Shown one piece after another: positions 1 through 8,561 of a stretch of DNA of 64,000 nt (positions are counted from its first letter, which is position 1; every line of letters starts with the position of its first letter). The notes beneath the pieces are model-generated. The model worked only from the letters and a program-made list of their open reading frames with translations. It was not told the DNA's origin and did not search any database. The DNA lies in NCBI RefSeq assembly GCF_000423665.1, contig NZ_KE384070.1, forward strand, positions 160,669 through 224,668, in the 5' to 3' direction. The DNA comes from Solirubrobacter soli DSM 22325 (lineage in GTDB: Bacteria > Actinomycetota > Thermoleophilia > Solirubrobacterales > Solirubrobacteraceae). A program made the position numbers and the translations under genes.

Positions 1-445
1 CGAGCGGGATCCGCAGTGCGGCGAACGTCGGCGGCGCGAGAGGCGCGCTGAGCGCGAGGCGCGCGCCGGCGACCGGCGGCTGCGGGAAGGCGACCGCGGT
101 CACCGTGCCGACGAGCGCGGTCGGTGGCGGCTCGATCGCGAGGTCGGATGGTCGGAACGGCAGGACGGTGCCGCTCGGGAGGGTGAAGTCGACCTCGAGC
201 GCCGGCAGATCGTCGAACTCGAGACGCGCCGACAGGTCCCGGGCGATGCCGTCCAGCCCGGGGACCGCGAGATCAGGGCGGCCGGACAGCACCAGGTAGC
301 CGCCCGAGGCGATGTGTGCGTACGTGTGCGGCGACGTCGTCGTCGCGCCGGCGACGCGGCGCGCGCCGCGGGTGGCGGCATCGACGACGCGGACCACGAC
401 GAGCGCCGAGGTCGTGACGGGTTCGGGGATCGTGACCGCTGCCAT
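1..445 (-). CDS. Hypothetical protein of a contractile-injection locus (3' end outside window)
   Basis: The frame is open from an ATG at 445 to the left edge, giving at least 148 residues without a stop, so the gene is cut by the window. The ATG overlaps the stop of the DUF4255 gene (ATGA), which indicates translational coupling in one operon. The visible part starts MAAVTIPEPVTTSALVVVRV and is rich in beta-forming, Pro-containing stretches with no signal peptide or membrane segment. I do not recognise a family. Position directly after a Pvc16-type gene suggests a structural or accessory part of the same phage-tail-like particle; that is inference from context only. Confidence 0.7.
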   Translation of the reverse strand, partial: MAAVTIPEPVTTSALVVVRVVDAATRGARRVAGATTTSPHTYAHIASGGYLVLSGRPDLAVPGLDGIARDLSARLEFDDLPALEVDFTLPSGTVLPFRPSDLAIEPPPTALVGTVTAVAFPQPPVAGARLALSAPLAPPTFAALRIPL

Positions 446-1029
446 CACGCCTCCGCCTGCGCGACGTCGAGGCGCCGGGTGAGTACGGGCGACGTGGGAA
501 TGGGCGGGAGGTGCGACGCGATGTCGACGACCTGCATCCGCACGGGCACCGCGAGCCGGAACGGCGCCTGCAGCGTGTACCAGAGGTTGCTGTCTTCGGA
601 GAGCGTCGTGGTCTCGATGCTCAGCCGCAGCTCGGCGTCGGTGCCGGCCATGGTCTCCTCGAGGTCGGAACCGCGCAGGCGCACGTGGTCGTTGACGACC
701 TGCAGCACGCGACCGGTGAGCGAGAGCCGCGCCTTGGGCTCCGGGTGCAACGCGGTGATCAGGTACGAGAGATCGAGCGGCAGCGAACGGTGGGCGATCG
801 CGTCGTCGGCTGGGCGCCGCAGCGGCGCGTTGTACAGGTCCGGCTGCACTGTGACGCGGTAGAGCCACAGCGAGACCGCGGTGGTGATGTTGTCCTTGTC
901 CAGTTCCGCGGGCGAGCGGAGGTCGATCGCGACCGTCGCCAGGTCGGCCTCAAGGCTGTCGGTGATGTGGCGCTTGAGGAGCGCCCTCAACGTCACCGTC
1001 GCGGCCCGCAACGCGGAGTAGTCGGTCAC
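445..1029 (-). CDS. DUF4255 / Pvc16 N-terminal domain protein (eCIS component)
   Basis: This 194-residue protein has the features of the DUF4255 (Pvc16_N) family: an N-terminal helix with LRALLKRHI, then a central stretch with VSLWLYRVTVQPDLYNAPLRRP, where the early LYN/LRRP and LDLSYLITAL segments are typical. Family members sit in extracellular contractile injection systems and other phage-tail-like loci, where Pvc16 is proposed to act in tail capping. The start is GTG at 1029. A weak -10-like TTGGAT ends 7 nt before it and there is no Shine-Dalgarno, so the message may be leaderless. Three 11-bp-spaced GTGAC repeats lie just upstream (1053-1081), fitting control by the SARP gene at 1319-2056. 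The stop overlaps the next gene's start. Confidence 0.85.
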   Translation of the reverse strand: MTDYSALRAATVTLRALLKRHITDSLEADLATVAIDLRSPAELDKDNITTAVSLWLYRVTVQPDLYNAPLRRPADDAIAHRSLPLDLSYLITALHPEPKARLSLTGRVLQVVNDHVRLRGSDLEETMAGTDAELRLSIETTTLSEDSNLWYTLQAPFRLAVPVRMQVVDIASHLPPIPTSPVLTRRLDVAQAEA

Positions 1030-1052
1030 GCAAACGATCCAACACGGCCGCC

Positions 1053-1081
1053 GTCACGCGACCGTCACGTCGCGGTCACCA
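1053..1081 (-). promoter_or_regulatory. Three 11-bp-spaced direct repeats, candidate SARP operator of the eCIS operon
   Basis: GTCAC occurs at 1053, 1064 and 1075 on the plus strand, i.e. GTGAC read toward the DUF4255 gene, with an exact 11-bp period (7-bp unit plus 4-bp spacer). SARP activators are known to bind heptameric direct repeats with this spacing placed about 8 bp above a -10 element. Here about 8 bp separate the last repeat from TGTTGGAT, just before the GTG at 1029. The same GTGA(C/T) unit recurs at 2181-2209 above the SARP gene. Confidence 0.55.
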
Positions 1082-1282
1082 CTCGCGCGGCATGTCGTCC
1101 GGGACGCTCGCCAACCACCGCTCGATCAGGTTCAGGGCCTCGGCACGGTCGGCGACCACGACGGTGTTCCGGCTCTCGCCTTCGCCGGTCGTGATCCGGA
1201 TTCGGACGTGATCGGGTGCGACTCCTTCGACCCAGACGGACACGACCAGCACCGCGGTAGGGCTCGGTTCTACGAGATGCAC
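1076..1282 (-). CDS. Small hypothetical protein (68 aa)
   Basis: A 68-residue open frame starting at GTG 1282, 36 bp downstream of the SARP gene on the same strand. The translation (MHLVEPSPTAVLVVSVWVEG at the N terminus) has a balanced composition with a beta-rich first half and a helical, acidic C-terminal part ending DDMPREW, which looks protein-like rather than a shadow frame. No family is recognised and no signal or membrane segment is seen. Its 3' end overlaps the repeat array that precedes the DUF4255 gene. It may be co-transcribed with the SARP gene. Whether it is really translated is uncertain, since no clear ribosome binding site precedes the GTG. Confidence 0.5.
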   Translation of the reverse strand: MHLVEPSPTAVLVVSVWVEGVAPDHVRIRITTGEGESRNTVVVADRAEALNLIERWLASVPDDMPREW

Positions 1283-1318
1283 GGCCGCGCATCGTGCACG
1301 TACCGCGTCAGCCAGCCG

Positions 1319-2056
1319 TCACCGCAGGCGTACGTCAGGCAAGAGATCGCGCATGAGTGCGGACGGCTGGCAGCCGAGCGTCGACCGCAGCAGGCTCTCG
1401 AACAGGTGGTACTGACGGAGCGCCTCGGCGATGTTGCCCTCGGCCACGTGGAGCTTGACGAGCGCACGGTGCGCGCTCTCGCGCAGCGGCTCGCAGGCGA
1501 CCGCCGCGAACGCCGCCTCAGCGGCGTCGACGAAGCGGCGGCACGCGATCAGCGACTCGCATGCGCACTCCAGCGCCTGAAGTCGCTGGAAGCGCAGGTG
1601 CTCGCGCTCGATCAGCACCCAGTCGTCGTACCAACCGGGCAGTAACTCACCCGCTGACGCGATCAGCTCGAGCTCCTCGCTCGTCGGCGCCTCGCGGGTG
1701 GAGAGCAGCCGGGCGGACAGCGCCGCGATCTCGGCGACGTCGGTGCGCATCTCGGCGCTAAGCGCGATCGTCCCGTTTCGGCTCTCGACGATCGGCACGT
1801 CGAGCCGTCGCGCCCGCCAGAGCGCGCTGCGCAGGCTTGCGGACGCATGGTCGTCGTCGACGTCCAGCCACAGCGAGCACGCGAGGAACTGACGGCGGAC
1901 CGGCGCGCGCTGCAGCGCCAGGAATGCGATCACCCGTTCAGCTGAGTGCGGCAGCACGATGCTGCCGCCGGCATTGGACACCTCAAAGCGCTGAAGCAGC
2001 ACGAGGCGAGTCGACGACTCGGCCAGCGGCTCTGCAGTCACGGCGGCCGCGGACAT
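1319..2056 (-). CDS. SARP/BTAD-type transcriptional activator
   Basis: This 245-residue protein matches the compact SARP layout: an N-terminal winged-helix DNA-binding domain (about residues 15-95, with SLWLDVDDDHASASLRSALWRAR as the OmpR-like helix-turn-helix) followed by a helical bacterial transcriptional activation domain (BTAD, about 100-245, with LLPGWYDDWVLIEREHLR). Family members recruit RNA polymerase at direct heptamer repeats. ATG 2056 has GTGAGG 7 nt upstream; a GTG at 2059 is the alternative. Two repeat arrays of the expected type lie nearby, one above this gene and one above the eCIS genes, so autoregulation plus control of the injection system is the simplest model. That model is inferred from the repeats and gene order. 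Confidence 0.88.
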   Translation of the reverse strand: MSAAAVTAEPLAESSTRLVLLQRFEVSNAGGSIVLPHSAERVIAFLALQRAPVRRQFLACSLWLDVDDDHASASLRSALWRARRLDVPIVESRNGTIALSAEMRTDVAEIAALSARLLSTREAPTSEELELIASAGELLPGWYDDWVLIEREHLRFQRLQALECACESLIACRRFVDAAEAAFAAVACEPLRESAHRALVKLHVAEGNIAEALRQYHLFESLLRSTLGCQPSALMRDLLPDVRLR

Positions 2057-2100
2057 CACCGCACCTCACGATGATCGGGGAGGGTGGGACCGGCGCAATG

Positions 2101-2129
2101 ACCATATACACCGCATTCGGCACACGCAA
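2101..2129 (-). promoter_or_regulatory. Possible promoter of the SARP gene
   Basis: On the minus strand TTGCGT (2124-2129) and TATGGT (2101-2106) are separated by exactly 17 bp, a sigma-70-type spacing, about 45 bp upstream of the SARP start codon. A second candidate -10 (TAGAGA, 2167-2172) lies 8 bp after the repeat array at 2181-2209. Confidence 0.45.
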
Positions 2130-2180
2130 ACCGCAGTTTTCTAGGGCCACCGACCACGACAGCGAGTCTCTAGAAGGGCC

Positions 2181-2209
2181 GTCACCACGACGTCACCGCG
2201 ATATCACCG
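2181..2209 (-). promoter_or_regulatory. Three 11-bp-spaced direct repeats upstream of the SARP gene
   Basis: GTCACC, GTCACC and ATCACC start at 2181, 2192 and 2203, an exact 11-bp period, overlapping the last codons of the PucR-type gene. On the minus strand they read (C/T)GGTGA(C/T). The array is 8 bp above TAGAGA. It resembles the array at 1053-1081 and could be an autoregulatory SARP site. Confidence 0.5.
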
Positions 2210-4220
2210 ATGGCATGTTGAGCGGTCCCGCCGGCGGGACCGAGACATCGATCCCCATCCCCGCGAACAGATCGACGAGGTCGAACGCCATGCGCAGGTG
2301 GAACTTGGCGTCAGGGGCGGCCGGGTCGCGGCCGAGGACGTCGGCGATCCGGGCGAGCCGGTAGCGCAATGTGTTCTTGTGGATGAAGCACGCCTTGGCG
2401 GTCTCGGCGACGTTGCCGTCGGCCGCCACGAAGGCGCGCAGCGTGCCGAGCAGGTCCGAACGGCCGCGGTCGTGGTTCAGGAGCGGGCCGAGCTGCTCCT
2501 GGACGACCGCGCGCACCTGTGAGACGTCGGGTGCGTCGAGGAGGAACCGGAGCGGGCCGAGGCGTCCGGCGTGAACCACATGGTCGCCGCCGCTCTGCGC
2601 GAGGCGCGTGCAGGCGACGGCCTGGCGGTGAGCGGTCGCGAGGTCGGCGCAGACGTCGCTGACGCCGATCGCCACCGCGATGCCACGTCGGTCGGCGGCC
2701 GTCGTGACGGCGCGGACCACGGGCTCGGCGTCGCGGGCCGCCAGGACGATCTGCTCGCCCCGGCGGCAGACGAGGGAGGCATCGCGATGGATCAGGCTGC
2801 GTCCGGTCGCGCGGCGGACGAGCTCGAGCAGGTCGTCGGCGACGAGCTGCGACGAGTGCACGGCGACGATGTGGTGGGCCTGCGCGAGATCGATGCCGTG
2901 GCGGCGCGCCCGCGCCGCGAGCGAGGCCGTGAAGGGCGCGTCGAGCAGCTCGTTCAGCAGATCGCCCTGGAGCTGCCACTCGACCTGCTGTTGCGCGCGC
3001 TCCTTGACGAGCTCCAGCGCGAGCACGGTGGCGGCGTGCTCGAGCGCCTTGGCCTGGAGCGGCGAGAGCTCCTCGAGCCCGCACACGGTCACGCGGCCCA
3101 GATCCTCGACGGGGATGGCGATCGTGCCGTCGAGCCCGTCGGCGACGAGGCCGCCCGCCGAGTAGCGCGCGCGAAACGGGGGCGAGATCTCCTGTTCGAG
3201 GACCACCTCGGTGCCGAGCAGCCGAGCGAGCTCGACGCAGATGTGGTCGCGCCCGGCGCCGGTGAGCGCGGCCTCGGTCAGCGTGCGGTGCACGGCGAAG
3301 GAACCCTCGAGCAGCTCGTTCTGCGTCGCGAGCGCCTCGTACAACCGCCCGTTCTCGATCGCGATCGCGCCCTGGGCGGCGAGCGCGGAGACCAGGGCGA
3401 CCTCGATCGGGCCGAACGCCACCGGCCGGCGGCTGCCGACGTACAACGCGCCGACGACCTTCTCCCCCGTGAGCATCGGGCAGCAGAGCATCGAGCCGAT
3501 GCCTTCGCCGAGGATCGCGTCGCTCACCCACGTGGGCGTCGGCGGGCGCTCGCGGGCGTAGTCGGGGACGACCACGGGCGTGCGCTGGGCCACCACCTGC
3601 CCGCCGACGCCGTCGCCGAGGTTGAGCTGCATGCGCATGAACGCGGCGGATCGCGCGCCGACGGCGACCCGCATGTCGAGCGTGCTCTCGGCTTCGTTGA
3701 CGAGTCCCATCCACGCGAGGTCGGTGCCCAGCAGGTCACGTGAGCGGTCGACGATCAGCTGCAGCGCCTGGCCGACGTCGGCCTCGGCGGCCTGGATCTG
3801 CATGCCGATCTGGACGAGCGCCTCGTAGGCGCGTGTGCGGCGGGCCTGGACCTCGACCTTCTCGAACAGCAGCGCGACGTGCGCGGCGAACACCGGCATC
3901 AGCGCGCGGGCGACGCCGGGCCGGACACCGCCGCTGCTCAGGTCGGCGACGAGCGCGCCGCGGATCTCGCCGTCCGGATCGCGCACCGGCTCGACGCGAT
4001 GACGTTGCGACGCCCGCGGCTGCCCGCCCAGCGCGGACTCGAGCCAGTCGGCGGCCCGCTCGCGGGCGCGCGCACCGCTGATGCCCTGCGTGGCGATCAC
4101 CTCGACGATCGGGCCGCGCCACGCGACGGCGCAGTAGTCGGCGCGCAGGACGGTCCGCGCGGCCTCCAGCGCCGACGTCGTCAGCGCGACCTGATCCTCG
4201 GACAAACGCACCAACTCCAC
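2193..4220 (-). CDS. GAF-PucR family transcriptional regulator
   Basis: This 675-residue protein carries GAF-like sensory modules (roughly 1-130 and 150-290, including LIVDRSRDLLGTDLAWMGL), a middle GGDEF-like/PucR activator region (about 400-560), and a C-terminal PucR helix-turn-helix (NVAETAKACFIHKNTLRYRL, about 620-660). PucR-type proteins act as pathway-specific activators that sense small molecules. GTG 4220 is preferred because TTGCGG-17 bp-TACGAA (4229-4257) ends 8 nt before it, implying a leaderless message, and because longer frames run into the divergent operon. It is divergently transcribed from the ketone-carboxylase-like operon across 82 bp, so it is the obvious candidate regulator of that operon, with a ketone or its product as possible ligand (inference). 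Confidence 0.85.
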   Translation of the reverse strand: MELVRLSEDQVALTTSALEAARTVLRADYCAVAWRGPIVEVIATQGISGARARERAADWLESALGGQPRASQRHRVEPVRDPDGEIRGALVADLSSGGVRPGVARALMPVFAAHVALLFEKVEVQARRTRAYEALVQIGMQIQAAEADVGQALQLIVDRSRDLLGTDLAWMGLVNEAESTLDMRVAVGARSAAFMRMQLNLGDGVGGQVVAQRTPVVVPDYARERPPTPTWVSDAILGEGIGSMLCCPMLTGEKVVGALYVGSRRPVAFGPIEVALVSALAAQGAIAIENGRLYEALATQNELLEGSFAVHRTLTEAALTGAGRDHICVELARLLGTEVVLEQEISPPFRARYSAGGLVADGLDGTIAIPVEDLGRVTVCGLEELSPLQAKALEHAATVLALELVKERAQQQVEWQLQGDLLNELLDAPFTASLAARARRHGIDLAQAHHIVAVHSSQLVADDLLELVRRATGRSLIHRDASLVCRRGEQIVLAARDAEPVVRAVTTAADRRGIAVAIGVSDVCADLATAHRQAVACTRLAQSGGDHVVHAGRLGPLRFLLDAPDVSQVRAVVQEQLGPLLNHDRGRSDLLGTLRAFVAADGNVAETAKACFIHKNTLRYRLARIADVLGRDPAAPDAKFHLRMAFDLVDLFAGMGIDVSVPPAGPLNMPSVISR

Positions 4221-4228
4221 GCACTGGA

Positions 4229-4257
4229 TTCGTACTCCTGTCCGAGTCGCTCCGCAA
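4229..4257 (-). promoter_or_regulatory. Promoter of the PucR-type gene, leaderless architecture
   Basis: Minus-strand TTGCGG (4252-4257), a 17-bp spacer and TACGAA (4229-4234) lie so that transcription would start at or next to the GTG at 4220. No Shine-Dalgarno stands before that GTG at normal distance. Confidence 0.55.
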
Positions 4258-4302
4258 CCCGGTGCCTTAGAACTCAATCCAAGCCCGTCGAGAGGAGAGA
4301 CG

Positions 4303-6096
4303 ATGACAACGGCAGCCCACGCGGCGCCGCGGGTGGGCGGGGCCGAGCGCACGAGCGCGCGTCCCTACACGGTCGACATCGACATCGGTGGCACGCTGAC
4401 GGACGGCCTGTTCTCGGACGGCACGACGGTCAGCCCGGTCAAGGTCGACACCACCCCGCACGACTTCACGGTCTGCTTCTTCGAGTGCCTGAAGGAGGGC
4501 GCGCGGCAGCTCGGGTACGCCGACCTGAAGGAGCTGCTCGCGCACGTCGCGGTGATCCGCTGGTCGGCGACGATCGCCACCAACATCATCGCCGAGCGCA
4601 AGGGCCCGCGTATCGGCCTGCTGGTGAGCGAGGGCACGGGCACGGCGCTCTACGGCGAGGGCACGAGCCCGGCGGTCGACCGCCTGATCGCGTCGCAGAA
4701 CATCGTCGAGCTCGCCGACGGGGCGTCCGACGCGGAGCTGCTGGCGGCGATCCGCGCGCTGCTCGAGGACGGCGTGCGCCGGATCGCGGTGAGCATGGGC
4801 GGCAGCTTCGCCGACGACTCGGCCGAGCAGGCCGTGCGCCGGCTCGTGGACGACAACTTCCCCGACCACTACCTGGGCGCGGTGCCGATGGTCCTGGGCT
4901 CGGAGATCATCCGCCATCCGGACGATCAGACGCGCACCCACATGGCGCTGGTCAACGCCTACGTGCACACCCCGCTCGCGGTCGCGCTGTTCAAGGCCGA
5001 GGACGAGCTGCTCGAGCGCCACAACTACCGGCGGCCGCTCTACATCGCGCACGTCAACGGCGGCGTCGCGCGCGTGTCCAAGACCAAGGCCGTGGACACG
5101 GCGGAGTCCTCGCCGTACTTCGGCCTGAACGCGTGTGCGTGGTGGGCGCGCCTGTACGGGCACGACAAGGTGCTCGCGCTCGACGTCGGCGGGACGACGG
5201 CCAAGCTCGGCGTGATCGTCGGCGGCCGGCCGTTGACGATCGCCGAGGGGGACCTCTTCGGCGTGCCGCTGAAGACGCCGTGGACGCTGCTGCACTCCGA
5301 GGCGGTGGGCGGTGGATCGGTCGCGCGGCTCGTCGACGGCGAGGTCACGCTCGGGCCCGACTCCCAGGGCGCGTACCCCGGCCCCGCCTGCTACGACCTC
5401 GGCGGGAAGTTTCCGACGCTCACCGACGCCTTCCTGGCCGCGGGCATGCTCGACCCGGATCGCTTCCTCGGCGGCCGGCGCGCGCTGCGCGTCGATCTGG
5501 CACGCGAGGCGCTGGGCGAGATCGAGCCGCAGCGCGTGATCGACACGGCGGCGGACATGGTCGCCGACGTCGCCCGCCGCACGCTGGCGCTCGCTCCGGA
5601 GGGCGACTTCGAGCTGTACTGCTTCGGCGGCAACGGCGCGAACTTCGCCGCGCCCTTGGCCGAGCGGCTCGGTCTCGACCAGGCGTACGTGTTCAAGCTC
5701 GGCCCGGTGCTGAGCGCGTTCGGCTCGAGCGTCGCGGAGATCTGCCACGTCTACGAGGAGTGGGGGGACGACACGGACGCGATCGCGGCGCGCGGCGAGC
5801 AGCGCGTGCGGCGCGACCTGGAGGGCGAAGGGCTCTCGGACATCCGCATCGAGGTCGAGGTCACCGGCCACGTGACGGTCCGCGGCTTCTCCCCGGTGCC
5901 GGTGTACACGCCGCAGCCGAACGAAGAGCGGCGCCACGAGGTCACCGGCGACGTGCTCGTCTGGGACGACCTGAAGGCGGGCGCGGCCGCCCGCGGGCCC
6001 GTCCGGCTGGAGTCCGACACCAACACGTGCACCGTTCCGGCCGGCTGGAACGTGCGCATCGACGGCCACGACAACGCGATCCTGGAGCGGTCATGA
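4303..6096 (+). CDS. Hydantoinase A/oxoprolinase-type subunit, acetophenone carboxylase ApcA-like
   Basis: This 597-residue protein has the HyuA fold of the hydantoinase/oxoprolinase and acetone carboxylase families: an N-terminal ATPase segment (YTVDIDIGGTLTDGLFSDG, about 25-43) and the second phosphate motif (VLALDVGGTTAKLGVIVGG, about 290). In ketone carboxylases such subunits use ATP to activate the ketone enolate and/or bicarbonate. ATG 4303 has an excellent GAGAGGAG ribosome site. Size and first position match the roughly 70-kDa ApcA of Aromatoleum. The stop overlaps the next ATG. It opens a tightly coupled operon divergent from the PucR-type gene. Substrate specificity cannot be read from the sequence; an acetone-type or other ketone or N-heterocycle substrate remains possible. 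Confidence 0.82.
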   Translation: MTTAAHAAPRVGGAERTSARPYTVDIDIGGTLTDGLFSDGTTVSPVKVDTTPHDFTVCFFECLKEGARQLGYADLKELLAHVAVIRWSATIATNIIAERKGPRIGLLVSEGTGTALYGEGTSPAVDRLIASQNIVELADGASDAELLAAIRALLEDGVRRIAVSMGGSFADDSAEQAVRRLVDDNFPDHYLGAVPMVLGSEIIRHPDDQTRTHMALVNAYVHTPLAVALFKAEDELLERHNYRRPLYIAHVNGGVARVSKTKAVDTAESSPYFGLNACAWWARLYGHDKVLALDVGGTTAKLGVIVGGRPLTIAEGDLFGVPLKTPWTLLHSEAVGGGSVARLVDGEVTLGPDSQGAYPGPACYDLGGKFPTLTDAFLAAGMLDPDRFLGGRRALRVDLAREALGEIEPQRVIDTAADMVADVARRTLALAPEGDFELYCFGGNGANFAAPLAERLGLDQAYVFKLGPVLSAFGSSVAEICHVYEEWGDDTDAIAARGEQRVRRDLEGEGLSDIRIEVEVTGHVTVRGFSPVPVYTPQPNEERRHEVTGDVLVWDDLKAGAAARGPVRLESDTNTCTVPAGWNVRIDGHDNAILERS

Positions 6097-6458
6097 AGAT
6101 CCGGGTGACGGAATACCTCGACCTCGAGCTCTCCGACGAGCGCTGGCGCTGCCACGTGTGCGGGCACGATCTCGGCCCGGCGCGCGAGAACTACAAGCAC
6201 AGCTGCCAGGTCAACCAGCGCGACCCGCGGGAGATCCATCAGCCGCTGATCGACGCCGAGTACTCGTTCGCGCCCGACCCGGACTGGGTGCGGATCGTCG
6301 AGTTCCACTGCCCGGGCTGCTTGACGCAGATCGAGACGGAGTACCTCCCGCCGGGACACCCGGTCACGTATGACATCGAGATCGACCTCGACCGGCTGCG
6401 CGAGCGGCTGGACGCGGGCGAGCTGACCATCGTCGACGAACGGCTGGTGACGCGATGA
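6093..6458 (+). CDS. Small zinc-binding carboxylase subunit, acetone carboxylase gamma / ApcB-like
   Basis: This 121-residue acidic protein has two Cys pairs, CHVCG near residue 17 and CPGC near residue 76, plus a further Cys in HSCQVNQRD, a typical zinc-ribbon arrangement. It resembles the gamma subunit of acetone carboxylase and the 15-kDa ApcB subunit of acetophenone carboxylase, which hold the large subunits together. ATG 6093 overlaps the previous stop (ATGA) and its own end overlaps the next ATG by 4 bp, so all three are translationally coupled. A HyuA-small-HyuA-HyuB order is characteristic of the multi-subunit ketone carboxylases rather than of plain hydantoinases or 5-oxoprolinases, which lack this subunit. 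Confidence 0.8.
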   Translation: MKIRVTEYLDLELSDERWRCHVCGHDLGPARENYKHSCQVNQRDPREIHQPLIDAEYSFAPDPDWVRIVEFHCPGCLTQIETEYLPPGHPVTYDIEIDLDRLRERLDAGELTIVDERLVTR

Positions 6459-8560
6459 ACACGATCGACGTCGACGTCGGCGGGACGTTCACGGACCTGG
6501 TGCTCACGCTCGACGGCGACACGAGCTACCGCAAGGTGCCGACGACGCCGTACGACCTGAGCGTGGGCTTCATGCAGGTGATCGAGGAGGCGGCCGGCGA
6601 GGCCGGCGTCTCGCTCGACGAGCTCGTCGGCCGGGTCGAGACGGTCCGCTACTCGACCACGGTGGCGATGAACCGCCTGCTGGAGCGCAGCGGGCCGCGG
6701 GTGGCGCTGATCGCGACCGAGGGCCACGAGGACGCGACGCTGATCGGCAAGGGCGCGCAGTGGATCGACGGCACGCGGTTGGACGAGCGGCGCGCGCTGC
6801 CGCATCAGCACAAGCCGCGGCCGGTCGTTCCGCGCGAGCTGATCGTAGGCGTGAAGGAGCGCGTCGACGCCCGCGGCGTGGTGGTGCGCCCGCTCGACGA
6901 GGACCACGTGCGCGAACAGGTGCGGACGTTGGTCGACCGTGGCGCGCGGGCGTTCGTGGTCTCGCTGCTGTGGTCCTTCGTGAACCCGGCGCACGAGAAG
7001 GCGGTCAAGCGGATCATCCGCGAGGAGTACCGCGACTACCACGTCGGCTACCTGCCCGTGATCCTCTCCTCCGAGGTCGTCTCGCGGCTCGGCGAGTACG
7101 GGCGCACGAACACCGCGATCCTCGACGCGTACCTGCAGCGCTCGATGCAGATCGAGCTCAGTGGGACGTGGGACAAGCTGCGCGAGCGCGGCTACCGCGG
7201 GCCGTTCTTCATGATCCACAACACGGGCGGCTGCGCCGACCTGTTCAAGACGACCGCCAGCCGCACCTACAACGGTGGGCCGATCGCCGGGCTGATCGGC
7301 GCGCGTGACATCGCCCGCCAGCTCGGCGCGCACAACGTCGTGACCGCCGACGTGGGCGGGACGTCGTTCGACATCGGCCTGGTGGTCGGCGACTCCGTGC
7401 GCAACTACGAGTTCAACCCGATCATCGACCAGTGGATGGTCTCCACGACGATGCTGCAGTCGCTGTCGATCGGCGCCGGCGGCGGCTCGATCGCGCAGAT
7501 CAACCGGGCGCTCGGGGACCGGCTCGAGGTCGGGCCGCGCAGCGCCGGCTCATATCCGGGTCCGGTCGCCTACCAGCTCGGCGGGACCGAGCCGACCGTC
7601 ACCGACGCGAACCTCGTGCTCGGCTACCTGAGCCCGGACGGGTTCTTCGCCGGCCGCATGGCGCTCGACCGCGAGGCCGCCGAGGACGCGATCCGCGAGC
7701 AGATCGCCGAGCCGCTCGGGATCGACGTGGTCGAGGCGGCCGCGCTGATCCGCCGCATCATCGACGACAAGATGGCGTCGGCGATCCGCAAGGAGGTGAC
7801 GCTGCGCGGCTACCGGCCGTCGGAGTTCACGCTGTTCGCGTTCGGCGGCGGCGGCCCGACGCACGTGGCGGGCTACATGGGGGAGATCCCGCGCGCGGTG
7901 ATGTTCCCGTTCTCACCGGTGTTCTGCGCGTACGGCTCCTCGATCATGGACGTCGTGCACCTCTACGAGCGCTCGCAGCGGATGATGCTGCTGGCGCCGC
8001 TGACCGGCGCGCCGGCGGTCGATCTCGACGCGTTCAACGGCATGGTCGGCGAGCTCATGGACGAGGCGCGGCGCGAGGTCGAGGCCGAGGGCCTGAGCTG
8101 GGAGGACGCGGTGGTCACGCTCGAGCTGGACATGCTCTACGGCGGCCAGATCCATTCCAAGCGGGCGTCCTCGCCGAAGCTGTTCCTGGCCTCTGAGGAC
8201 GACGTGCTCGCGGTGTACGAGCGCTTCGAGCAGGAGTTCAGCGAGGCGTTCAGCCCACTCGCGGTCAACGTGGCGGGCGGCGTGTACATCGACACGTTCG
8301 TGCTGCGCGTCGCGGTGCCGGGGCAGAAGCTCGAGCTGGGAGAGCTCGAGCTGACGAGCGAGCCGGCGGAGCCCGTCGGCACCCGTCAGGCGTACTTCGG
8401 CGAGTGGGTCGACACACCGGTCTACGAGCTCGAAGCCCTACGCCCGGGGCAGTCGTTCGCCGGCCCGGCGATCGTGCAGGCGGCGTACACGACCGCGGTC
8501 ATCCCACCCGGCCGGCGGTTCTCGATCGAGTCGCACGGACTCGGAATCCTGGAGGCCTGA
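6455..8560 (+). CDS. Hydantoinase A/oxoprolinase-type subunit, ApcC-like
   Basis: This second HyuA-type subunit of 701 residues begins NTIDVDVGGTFTDLVLTLDG, the classic N-terminal nucleotide motif. The second phosphate motif is VVTADVGGTSFDIGLVVGD (about residue 295), followed by SIGAGGGSIA and a glycine-rich FAFGGGGPTHV segment (about 467). It is a distinct paralogue of the 597-residue subunit, as expected if the complex carries two different ATP-hydrolysing subunits, as ApcA and ApcC do. It overlaps the small zinc subunit by 4 bp and ends 1 bp before the HyuB-type gene. The role proposed is one of the two ATP-dependent activation half-reactions of ketone carboxylation. Confidence 0.85.
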   Translation: MNTIDVDVGGTFTDLVLTLDGDTSYRKVPTTPYDLSVGFMQVIEEAAGEAGVSLDELVGRVETVRYSTTVAMNRLLERSGPRVALIATEGHEDATLIGKGAQWIDGTRLDERRALPHQHKPRPVVPRELIVGVKERVDARGVVVRPLDEDHVREQVRTLVDRGARAFVVSLLWSFVNPAHEKAVKRIIREEYRDYHVGYLPVILSSEVVSRLGEYGRTNTAILDAYLQRSMQIELSGTWDKLRERGYRGPFFMIHNTGGCADLFKTTASRTYNGGPIAGLIGARDIARQLGAHNVVTADVGGTSFDIGLVVGDSVRNYEFNPIIDQWMVSTTMLQSLSIGAGGGSIAQINRALGDRLEVGPRSAGSYPGPVAYQLGGTEPTVTDANLVLGYLSPDGFFAGRMALDREAAEDAIREQIAEPLGIDVVEAAALIRRIIDDKMASAIRKEVTLRGYRPSEFTLFAFGGGGPTHVAGYMGEIPRAVMFPFSPVFCAYGSSIMDVVHLYERSQRMMLLAPLTGAPAVDLDAFNGMVGELMDEARREVEAEGLSWEDAVVTLELDMLYGGQIHSKRASSPKLFLASEDDVLAVYERFEQEFSEAFSPLAVNVAGGVYIDTFVLRVAVPGQKLELGELELTSEPAEPVGTRQAYFGEWVDTPVYELEALRPGQSFAGPAIVQAAYTTAVIPPGRRFSIESHGLGILEA

Positions 8561-8561
8561 G

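Noticed and set aside
3879..6458. An 859-codon plus-strand open frame covering the first carboxylase subunit
   Set aside because: Only its last part, from ATG 6093, is the zinc subunit. The rest is an Arg/Gly/Ala-rich shadow of the PucR-type and HyuA-type genes.
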